Shown one piece after another: positions 1 through 5,037 of a stretch of 5,037 nucleotides of DNA; the stretch's first letter is position 1, and the number at the start of each line of letters is the position of its first letter. A program made the position numbers and the translations under genes. The notes under the pieces were generated by a model, which searched no databases, had not been told where the DNA came from, and saw only the letters and a list, made by a program, of their open reading frames with translations. This DNA is from Phycisphaerales bacterium (GTDB lineage Bacteria; Planctomycetota; Phycisphaerae; Phycisphaerales; UBA1924), in contig JAIEQQ010000379.1 in NCBI GenBank assembly GCA_019747615.1, positions 1 through 5,037 of the forward strand, in the 5' to 3' direction.

Positions 1-270
1 CACCCCCGCCCACAGCTCACCGCCCCGCTCATCAAGCAGGCGGACCAGCGGGTGAATCTCATCGTGCTCGGTGCGTAACTGCTCAACGAGCGGCTCGCGA
101 AGATCCAGCGCCACCAGCACGCCGTCGATATCGCCCGTCGACACCGCCGCGCTCAGCTCCCGCGACGCGACATCGAGCTTCCGCGCCGTCTCGCACGCCT
201 TGCTGGCGATTCGCAGCAGCCGCTCACCCGCCTGCGCGCCGTGCTCCGCCCCTGATGCTTGAGTGCCCAT
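1..270 (-). CDS. Partial small helical protein, FlgN/FliT-like (N-terminal 90 residues)
   Basis: Reading the minus strand from ATG at 270 gives 90 open codons to the window edge, so the C-terminus is missing. The product starts MGTQASGAEHGAQAG and then looks mostly helical. It carries a stretch like AAVSTGDIDGVLVALDLREP (residues about 41-60) followed by LVEQLRTEHDEIHPLVRLLD. The 'small loop, then L-x-x-R-E-P-L-V-E-x-L' layout resembles FlgN/FliT-type flagellar export chaperones, which are short cytoplasmic helical proteins that bind late flagellar substrates. This is a resemblance by eye, not a domain hit. ATG at 276 is also in frame, but GGGAG (279-283) sits 8 nt before the 270 start and only 2 nt before 276, so I chose 270. 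No signal peptide or membrane segment is visible. It lies on the same strand as the large TPR gene, 187 nt downstream of it. Coding is well supported; the family call is tentative. Confidence 0.6.
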   Translation of the reverse strand, partial: MGTQASGAEHGAQAGERLLRIASKACETARKLDVASRELSAAVSTGDIDGVLVALDLREPLVEQLRTEHDEIHPLVRLLDERGGELWAGV

Positions 271-278
271 TGCCATCG

Positions 279-283
279 CTCCC
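279..283 (-). promoter_or_regulatory. Ribosome binding site of the FlgN-like gene
   Basis: GGGAG on the minus strand, 8 nt before ATG at 270. It decides between the two neighbouring in-frame ATGs (276 and 270) in favour of 270, because it would be only 2 nt from the other. Confidence 0.5.
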
Positions 284-304
284 ACGGCCAGTCGCCAAAC
301 GCCA

Positions 305-321
305 CGCCCTCTCCGAGGGCG
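305..321. other. Perfect 7-bp hairpin between TPR gene and FlgN-like gene
   Basis: CGCCCTC (305-311), a 3-nt loop (312-314) and GAGGGCG (315-321) form a perfect GC-rich inverted repeat. On the minus-strand transcript it lies about 135 nt after the TPR stop codon and about 35 nt before the start of the FlgN-like gene. No U-tract follows on the minus strand, so it is not a classical intrinsic terminator. It may be a 3' mRNA end-stabilising structure, a weak attenuating element in the leader of the FlgN-like gene, or chance in GC-rich DNA. The rest of the 271-457 gap shows no convincing gene; it also holds the 8-bp palindrome CCGATCGG at 348-355. Confidence 0.3.
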
Positions 322-457
322 CTGCCGCTTCAAGATTCACCTTCGGCCCGATCGGCCCGCTGACTGGAGCAAAATCGCGTCGGATCATCCCGCCCGTCAT
401 CCAGCCCGCGCTCGCACCACCGCCCGCTCCCCATGGCCACGCCCCGCTGGCCCCAGT

Positions 458-3304
458 TCAAGGCGATTTCGCCGCGTTCGCGTCCGCCTGAGCCCCCGCC
501 CGCCGCTCCAGCTCGGTCTGCGCATCAAACCACTTCTGCCAGTGCCGCCGCTGCATCGGCAGGTTCGGGTCGTTCAGCGCCTGCTCGGGGATCAACTGAA
601 GCTGCCGCTTGGCCAGATCGTGCGCGCGTCGCGCCTCGTCCCATTTGCCCATCGCGACATACGCCGCGACGATCTGCGTTCTGGCCACCAGCGCCGACGG
701 ATCGTTCGCGTATCGCTGCGCCGCCTGGTCGTACAGCCCAATGGCCCCGGTAAAGTCCCGCCCAAGGTCAAACACGCAGTCCGCAACATAGAAAGCGCTG
801 TTCCGCAGCATCACCCGCTCGCTGGCGCTCAGCCCCGCACTCGGCTGCGAGCCCAGGTCATCGATGACTTCCTGGAACTTGGCCTGAGCAACCCGCAGCC
901 GCTCCTCGCGCACCACCTCCAGCTCGCTCCGGCGCGCCTGCGGCATCGTCTGCCGCAGCTCGCCCTGAATCTCCGCCGCCGACAGCCGGCTCGAATCCGC
1001 AAGCTTGTACCGCACCACACCGATCCGCGGATGCTTGTCATACCCCTCGGCCCGACGCAGCAATCCGATCGCCTTGGCGTAGTCCACGCCGCTCATGTGC
1101 TCGATCTCGCCAAGCTCCGTGATCGCATCGCGGAAGATGTCACTCTTTGGCCCCACGCGCCGCCCCGAGATCACCTCGTCCAGCACCAACCGGGCCATCT
1201 GGTCGCCCCCGGCCTTGCCATCGCTGAGCAGCGATCGCGCCAGCGGCACCATCGACCGATCCCCCCACTCGCCCGCCCGCGCCCCATCCGGGTCCGGCGC
1301 GATGCTCGCCTTCCCATTCTCCACCTTCAGCGTGATCCCCGCGAGCCGTCGATACAACTCGATCGCCGCGGCGTAATCCTGCTCGGCCTGGAAGATCTGC
1401 GCCAATCGAAGACGCGCCTCGTGACGGCGCGGATCATCATCCGCTGCGCCCTCGATATACGTACTAAACGCCGCCTTCGCCCCCGCCCGATCCGCGGCCT
1501 GATCGAAACAGTCCCCCGCACTGAACATCGACTCGCCGTACGCCTTGTCATCCGAGACGACCACGGTGTCCGCGTGCGCGCGAAAGTTTAGACCCGCCTC
1601 GAAGAAGTGCCGCTTCGCCTCGTTGGCCGTCACGACCGACACGCCCCCGGCTCCAGCTCCCGCGCCATGCCCATCTCCCGAGCCATGCGCGTCGCCAGCA
1701 CCGTGCGCATCACCGTCGCCAGCCTTCGTCTTCCCCGCCGTCGCTCCCGCTCCCGCATCCTTCGCGGCCCCGTGCTCATCGCCGTGCTCAGCGCCGCCGC
1801 CAGATTCCTTGTACGAATCGCCGCCGCCAGCGCCGTGCCCGCCGCCAGCGCCCGGCCCGAGCACAGCGCGTGACTCCTTCGCCTCCGCCAAAGCCGCCAT
1901 CGCCACCCGCCGGTGGCTCTGCGCCAGCGCCAGCAAGACCGGACCCGGAACCTCGCCGGCCTTCTTGTACACCCGCTCGCCGAGCTGCGCATACTGCAGC
2001 GCCCGCGGGAAGTCCTCTCGAACAAACCGATCCGCCTGCCGCTCCATCAGACTCGGCCCCAGCGCATCAACACGCACCGGCGCCGCGCCGTCCTTCACTC
2101 GCCCCAGCCCGTCGATCAACTCCGCGTATGTCGCGATCGCCCCGTCGTCATCGCCCGTAGCACTCATCGCCTCCGCAAGCCCGAGCAACGCGCTGGGCGG
2201 CGTGCTCTCCCCCGGCGCGATGCTGCGCAGCTTCGCAAACGTCTCCTTCGCCTCCTCCGATCGCCCCGTCCCCTGCATCACGCGCCCGATCATCAACTGC
2301 GCCTCAACCCGACGCGCCGAGGTCACATCCAGCAGCTCCAGCGCGCTCTCAAGCTGTCGCTCCGCCTGCGTCATGAGCGCCGGGTCCGCTCGCTGCTTCT
2401 CTGCAAGCTGGAAATACGCGCGACCCAACAAATACGCAAGCTCCCCACGCAGCTCCTTCGACACCCCCTCCATCCGTGGCAGCACCCTCAGCAACTGCCC
2501 GATCGCCTCGTCGTCAGCGCCCACCGCCAACCGAAGCTCCGCCTGCTTGGCCACCAGCCACGCCCGCTCATCCGCCGAGAGCTTCGGCGACTCCATCATC
2601 TTGCTCAGGATCTCAAGCGTCGCGTCGTACTGCACATTCTTCGCCCGGAGATTCTGCTCCACGATCCGCATCAGCATCGCCTGCCGGCGCGCGTTCTCAG
2701 ATTCCGGCAACTTCCGCACGATCTCCAGCGCCCGATCAGACTTGCCCGTGGCCACCAGCGCCGACGCCAGCATCACGCTCTCATCCGGCGTCAGCACATG
2801 CCCAAGATCCACAGCCCCATCAAGATCCGCGATCACCGACGCGTGGTTCTCCGCGCGATCGATGGCAAGCTTCACCTGCCCCTGCGCAATCGCCCTCGCC
2901 CGCAGCAGCAACATCTCGACGTGCCGCTCGCGCCCGATCGAGCCCTCGCGCACGCCCGGGGCAACCTTCAAGTTCACCACCTCGATCGCCTCTTCGAACC
3001 TTCCCTCTTCCACCAGCCCCTGCGCCTCGCGCAGCGGCAGCGTCGGGTCCGCCTTCGGCGCTCGCATGATCCCCACCGCCAAACCGCCCACGAGCAACGC
3101 CGCCGCCCCCAGCGCCGCCGGAATCGGCCACACCGCCCGCCAATCCACCCGCGATCGCGTTCCACCGCTCCCCGCACCCGCCGCCGCGCTCACCGTCCCC
3201 GCTGAGGCGGCCCCCGCAGCGCCCGCGCCGCCACCCTTGCTTGCGCCCTTGGTGATCGTGACGCTCGGCTTGACGCTCGCTTGTGGTTTGGCAGGCTCGG
3301 CCAA
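458..3304 (-). CDS. Membrane-anchored TPR-repeat protein, 948 residues, TTG start
   Basis: A large protein with no recognised enzyme motif. Residues 1-57 form a flexible Ala/Gly/Ser/Lys-rich cytoplasmic leader. Residues about 58-80 (WPIPAALGAAALLVGGLAVG and flanks) form one membrane helix with Arg50, Arg52 and Arg56 before it, which suggests N-terminus inside and the bulk outside the membrane. Residues about 90-480 and 557-925 are helical and TPR-like. Clear repeats include about 333-363 (GRSEEAKETFAKL), 371-400 (GDDDGAIATYAELI), 627-656 (EARLRLAQIFQAEQDYAAAI), 833-868 (YVADCVFDLGRDFTGAIGLY) and 871-902 (AAYVAMGKWDEARRAHDLA). Residues 483-554 are a Gly/Ala/His/Asp-rich linker between the two halves. 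The family role is protein-protein scaffolding; partner and process are unknown. Start: an in-frame TAA lies 27 nt upstream with no ATG or GTG between, and GGAG is 8 nt before TTG. It is divergent from serC. Not recognised as any named gene; an outer-membrane or secretion assembly role is possible but unsupported. Confidence 0.88.
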   Translation of the reverse strand: MAEPAKPQASVKPSVTITKGASKGGGAGAAGAASAGTVSAAAGAGSGGTRSRVDWRAVWPIPAALGAAALLVGGLAVGIMRAPKADPTLPLREAQGLVEEGRFEEAIEVVNLKVAPGVREGSIGRERHVEMLLLRARAIAQGQVKLAIDRAENHASVIADLDGAVDLGHVLTPDESVMLASALVATGKSDRALEIVRKLPESENARRQAMLMRIVEQNLRAKNVQYDATLEILSKMMESPKLSADERAWLVAKQAELRLAVGADDEAIGQLLRVLPRMEGVSKELRGELAYLLGRAYFQLAEKQRADPALMTQAERQLESALELLDVTSARRVEAQLMIGRVMQGTGRSEEAKETFAKLRSIAPGESTPPSALLGLAEAMSATGDDDGAIATYAELIDGLGRVKDGAAPVRVDALGPSLMERQADRFVREDFPRALQYAQLGERVYKKAGEVPGPVLLALAQSHRRVAMAALAEAKESRAVLGPGAGGGHGAGGGDSYKESGGGAEHGDEHGAAKDAGAGATAGKTKAGDGDAHGAGDAHGSGDGHGAGAGAGGVSVVTANEAKRHFFEAGLNFRAHADTVVVSDDKAYGESMFSAGDCFDQAADRAGAKAAFSTYIEGAADDDPRRHEARLRLAQIFQAEQDYAAAIELYRRLAGITLKVENGKASIAPDPDGARAGEWGDRSMVPLARSLLSDGKAGGDQMARLVLDEVISGRRVGPKSDIFRDAITELGEIEHMSGVDYAKAIGLLRRAEGYDKHPRIGVVRYKLADSSRLSAAEIQGELRQTMPQARRSELEVVREERLRVAQAKFQEVIDDLGSQPSAGLSASERVMLRNSAFYVADCVFDLGRDFTGAIGLYDQAAQRYANDPSALVARTQIVAAYVAMGKWDEARRAHDLAKRQLQLIPEQALNDPNLPMQRRHWQKWFDAQTELERRAGAQADANAAKSP
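1643..1858 (-). repeat. Gly/Ala/His/Asp-rich low-complexity linker with short tandem motif
   Basis: This encodes residues 483-554 of the TPR protein. The stretch is almost only Gly, Ala, Asp, Glu, Ser, Lys and His, with six histidines (residues 490, 507, 511, 534, 540 and 546). Within residues 531-549 (nt 1658-1714) the unit GDAHGA / GDAHGS / GDGHGA occurs three times in a row, so D-x-H-G is spaced every six residues. The DNA copies differ at synonymous sites, so the repeat is either old or held at the protein level. It separates two TPR blocks and is probably disordered. Confidence 0.7.
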
Positions 3305-3312
3305 AGGCTGTA

Positions 3313-3317
3313 CTCCG
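3313..3317 (-). promoter_or_regulatory. Ribosome binding site supporting the TTG start of the TPR gene
   Basis: CGGAG on the minus strand, ending 8 nt before the TTG codon at 3304-3302. It matters because TTG is the only usual start codon between the upstream in-frame TAA and the body of the protein, so the site confirms a rare start. Confidence 0.55.
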
Positions 3318-3540
3318 CGATCACTGGACGTTTATGGCGCGCACGAGCGCCTGACAGCGCAGCGTCCGCCCGAGAGTTATCGGGGATCATTGCCCACCAA
3401 CTTGACTCCGAACGACGACCAACCGACAAGCGCCGCCTCGATCGCCCGCATAACCGTCATATCCTTGGAAACCGCTCGGGCCACGATGCCGACCCGCCCG
3501 CTCCCCTCTCGAGCCCCTGGTCATCGCCCCCGCGCCGCAC

Positions 3541-3546
3541 GAAGGA
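3541..3546 (+). promoter_or_regulatory. Ribosome binding site of serC
   Basis: GAAGGA ends 6 nt before ATG at 3553. It supports the long form of SerC with its N-terminal extension, since no other in-frame ATG occurs until residue 64, inside the conserved core. Confidence 0.7.
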
Positions 3547-3552
3547 CCACAC

Positions 3553-4758
3553 ATGACACCCTCAACCGCCAGCGCCACCAAGCCCTTCGCAACCAACTCG
3601 CCCGCTTCGAGTACGGCCCGCACCGGGGGCTCTTCAGATCGCGCCTTCAACTTCAACGCCGGTCCCAGCTACCTGCCCGAAGAAGTGATCCGCCAGATCC
3701 AGGAAGACATCTGGAACTTCAAGGGCTCCGGCCTGGGCATCATGGAACACTCCCATCGCGCCAAGGTCTACGACGAGGTCATCGTCGAGGCCGAGGCCGA
3801 GATCCGCTCCATCGCCAATGTCCCCAGGAACTACCGCATCCTCTTCATGACCGGCGGCAGCTCCTCGCAGAACTTCATCGTCCCCACCAACCTGCTGGGT
3901 GCCAACCAGACCGCCGACCACATCGTCACCGGCTACTGGGGCCAGCGCTCGTACGACGACGCCCACGCCGTGGCCAAGCCACGCAACGCCACCATCAACC
4001 TTGCCGCCACCAGCGCCGACACCAATCACACCTACATCCCCGCCGCGAGCCAGACCCGCTTCACCCCAAACGCCGCCTACGTCCACTTCACCTCCAACAA
4101 CACCATCTTCGGCACCCAATGGCGCAACGCCGACGGCTCCGAACGCCTCCCCGCCTCGCCCCCCGGCATCCCGCTCGTCTGCGACATGTGCTCAGACATC
4201 TACTCCCGCCCCACCGACATCTCCAAGTTCGGCCTCATCTACGCCAGCGCCCAGAAGAACCTCGGCACCACCGGCGCCACCATCGTGATCGTTCGCGATG
4301 ACCTGATCGAGCGCGCCGACCCCGCGCTGCCGCGCATGCTCCAGTACCGCACGTTCGCCAAAGACGTCAGCATGCCCAACACGCCGCCGGCCTTCGCGAT
4401 CTACACCGTCGGCCTCATGGCCAAGTGGATCAAGGCCCAGGGCGGCCTCCCCGCGCTCCACGCCCGCAACCTCGAGAAAGCCCAGCTCGTCTACGACGCC
4501 CTGGACGCCACCAGCGACTTCTGGATCGCCCACGCCCGCAAGGAAGACCGCTCGCTCATGAACATCGTCTTCCGCGCCCGCGCCGGCGAAGCCCTCGACC
4601 AACGCTTCACCGCCGAAGCCAAAGCCCACGGCATGGACGGCCTCGCCGGCCACCGCGCCGCCGGCGGCATGCGCGCCAGCACCTACAACGCCTTCCCCAA
4701 AGCCGGCTGCGAAGCCCTCGCACAGTTCATCAAAGACTTCGCCCGCCGCAACGGCTGA
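3553..4758 (+). CDS. serC: Phosphoserine aminotransferase
   Basis: SerC is a cytosolic PLP enzyme that moves the amino group of glutamate onto 3-phosphohydroxypyruvate to make O-phosphoserine, the second step of serine synthesis. In many bacteria it also acts on 3-hydroxy-4-phosphohydroxythreonine-type oxo acids in PLP synthesis. The 401-residue product aligns by eye along its whole length with E. coli SerC (362 residues). Seen motifs: FNFNAGPS (32-39), MEHSHR with His68/Arg69 (E. coli His41/Arg42), GGSSSQNF (101-108), Trp129 in GYWG (PLP stacking), Asp211 in CDMCSDI, Lys235 in SAQKNLG (Schiff base), MPNTPP (274-279), GHR at 366-368 and GGMRAS with Arg374 (E. coli Arg335). All key residues are present, so it should be active. 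Differences are a 27-residue Ser/Thr/Ala-rich N-terminal extension and about 10 extra residues near 189-206. serA and serB are not in the window. ATG has a good RBS (GAAGGA, 6 nt). Confidence 0.97.
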   Translation: MTPSTASATKPFATNSPASSTARTGGSSDRAFNFNAGPSYLPEEVIRQIQEDIWNFKGSGLGIMEHSHRAKVYDEVIVEAEAEIRSIANVPRNYRILFMTGGSSSQNFIVPTNLLGANQTADHIVTGYWGQRSYDDAHAVAKPRNATINLAATSADTNHTYIPAASQTRFTPNAAYVHFTSNNTIFGTQWRNADGSERLPASPPGIPLVCDMCSDIYSRPTDISKFGLIYASAQKNLGTTGATIVIVRDDLIERADPALPRMLQYRTFAKDVSMPNTPPAFAIYTVGLMAKWIKAQGGLPALHARNLEKAQLVYDALDATSDFWIAHARKEDRSLMNIVFRARAGEALDQRFTAEAKAHGMDGLAGHRAAGGMRASTYNAFPKAGCEALAQFIKDFARRNG

Positions 4759-4806
4759 GAGCTATTCGACGCACTTCTCCGAAGTCCTGCTCACCACGAA
4801 TCCGTA
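4759..4806. other. Convergent intergenic gap after serC
   Basis: The 48 nt between the serC stop (TGA 4756-4758) and the stop of the right-edge minus-strand gene (complement of 4807-4809). It contains only a small inverted repeat, ACTTC 4773-4777 and GAAGT 4781-4785 with a 3-nt loop and no T-run on either side. No convincing intrinsic terminator is seen, so ends here may depend on Rho or on overlap. Confidence 0.4.
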
Positions 4807-5037
4807 CTACTTTGTCATCGCCTGAAACTCCGCCGACTCTCTCACGAGATCGAATGCAGGGTCCTTGACCGCGAACGTCTTGTTCACCGGCGCCGCCTTG
4901 ATCGCGCGAGCCAACGCGTCGATCACGACCGTCCGCGCATTCGCATCTGCATTGCCGGTCGCAGCCCTGTGTCGGTGGATGTTCGCGTGCGCGCACGCGA
5001 CTTGGTACAGCGCCTTGCCGTGAGAAGGGTCAAGCCG
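4807..5037 (-). CDS. Partial TPR-like protein, C-terminal 76 residues
   Basis: The minus strand is open from the right window edge to TAG at 4809-4807, giving 76 residues of the C-terminus; the start lies outside. It begins RLDPSHGKALYQVACAHANI, a typical TPR first helix (small residue, L-Y-x-x-A-C-A pattern). A second helix follows (VVIDALARAIKAAPV, residues 37-51), and it ends in KDPAFDLVRESAEFQAMTK. The closing 'DP-x-x-D-x-x-R-x-x-x-x-F-x-x-M/L' is the usual end of TPR arrays in bacterial scaffold proteins and in TPR-tailed serine/threonine kinases, the latter being common in planctomycetes. Which of these it belongs to cannot be told from the tail. No overlap with serC; the two genes converge with 48 nt between stops. 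It is unrelated in sequence to the large TPR protein beyond the general fold. Confidence 0.68.
   Translation of the reverse strand, partial: RLDPSHGKALYQVACAHANIHRHRAATGNADANARTVVIDALARAIKAAPVNKTFAVKDPAFDLVRESAEFQAMTK

Larger units (their letters stand above)
3305..3552. promoter_or_regulatory. Divergent intergenic control region, TPR gene / serC
   Basis: These 248 nt separate the two divergent starts and must carry the serC promoter, and probably that of the TPR gene. Weak plus-strand candidates are CTGACA at 3351-3356 with AGTTAT at 3375-3380 (18-nt spacer), and TTGACT at 3402-3407 with the poor GACAAG at 3425-3430 (17-nt spacer). On the minus strand GATAAC (complement of 3376-3381) resembles a -10 box but lacks a well-placed -35. 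A 5-bp hairpin (CCCGA 3369-3373, TCGGG 3380-3384) is too short to interpret. No riboswitch-like fold or operator could be recognised by eye. The existence of a control region follows from gene orientation; the individual boxes are guesses. Confidence 0.4.

Noticed and set aside
345..357. Minus-strand GCCGATCG resembling the -10 element of sigma-28 flagellar promoters (GCCGATAA)
   Set aside because: No TAAA lies at the required distance upstream (only a T-run about 14 nt away), and the site overlaps a chance-like CCGATCGG palindrome. It would be appealing next to a FlgN-like gene but is not supported.
263..1591. Plus-strand open frame of 442 codons, and a similar one of 430 codons at 1913-3205
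   Set aside because: Both are antisense to the TPR gene, Arg/Pro/His/Leu-rich, and lack any recognisable motif; the minus-strand reading shows regular TPR helices throughout.
1658..1714. Short-unit repeat considered as a CRISPR or mobile-element repeat
   Set aside because: It is in frame within a coding linker, has six-codon periodicity with synonymous differences and no spacers; it is a protein-level repeat.
3634..4119. Minus-strand open frame of 161 codons antisense to serC (and 153 codons at 4192-4653)
   Set aside because: Gly/Val/Asp-rich composition is what antisense of a GC-rich gene gives; serC on the other strand is certain.
1545..4301. Plus-strand open frame of 918 codons running opposite the TPR gene and into serC in another frame
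   Set aside because: Its translation is Ser/Pro/Ala/Arg-rich with no fold-like pattern, and it overlaps two genes with clear protein features. It is a GC-rich shadow frame.
4773..4785. Small inverted repeat ACTTC-TCC-GAAGT as a terminator between the convergent genes
   Set aside because: The stem is only 5 bp with no T-run on either strand, so it is too weak to call a terminator.

Overview
The window is GC-rich and compactly coded. It holds two complete genes and a fragment of a gene at each edge. Base composition, the large alanine/glycine-rich TPR protein and the style of the phosphoserine aminotransferase would suit a planctomycete-like bacterium, perhaps of the Phycisphaerae. That placement is an inference; there is no rRNA or marker gene to prove it. 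Shine-Dalgarno-like purine stretches lie 6 to 8 nt before the three visible starts.

Layout, left to right. (1) Minus strand, 1-270: the first 90 codons of a small helical protein that resembles FlgN/FliT-type flagellar chaperones; it runs off the left edge. (2) 271-457: a 187-nt gap holding a perfect 7-bp hairpin (305-321). (3) Minus strand, 458-3304: a 948-residue protein starting at TTG, with one N-terminal membrane anchor and two blocks of TPR-like helices separated by a Gly/Ala/His/Asp-rich linker. (4) 3305-3552: a 248-nt divergent intergenic region that must carry the control signals for serC and probably those of the TPR gene. (5) Plus strand, 3553-4758: serC, phosphoserine aminotransferase, with the PLP lysine and substrate-binding residues intact and a 27-residue N-terminal extension. 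(6) 4759-4806: a 48-nt convergent gap. (7) Minus strand, 4807-5037: the last 76 codons of another TPR-like protein, cut by the right edge.

serC is the only gene with a firm biochemical role (serine biosynthesis, and probably pyridoxal phosphate biosynthesis). The TPR protein is probably a membrane-anchored scaffold or complex-assembly factor of unknown partner. The two could share only the divergent control region; nothing else ties them together. The TPR gene and the FlgN-like gene lie on the same strand, 187 nt apart, so co-transcription is possible but not shown. I found no mobile element, CRISPR array, tRNA, rRNA or clear novel system. The long plus-strand open frames opposite the TPR gene are composition-driven shadows.
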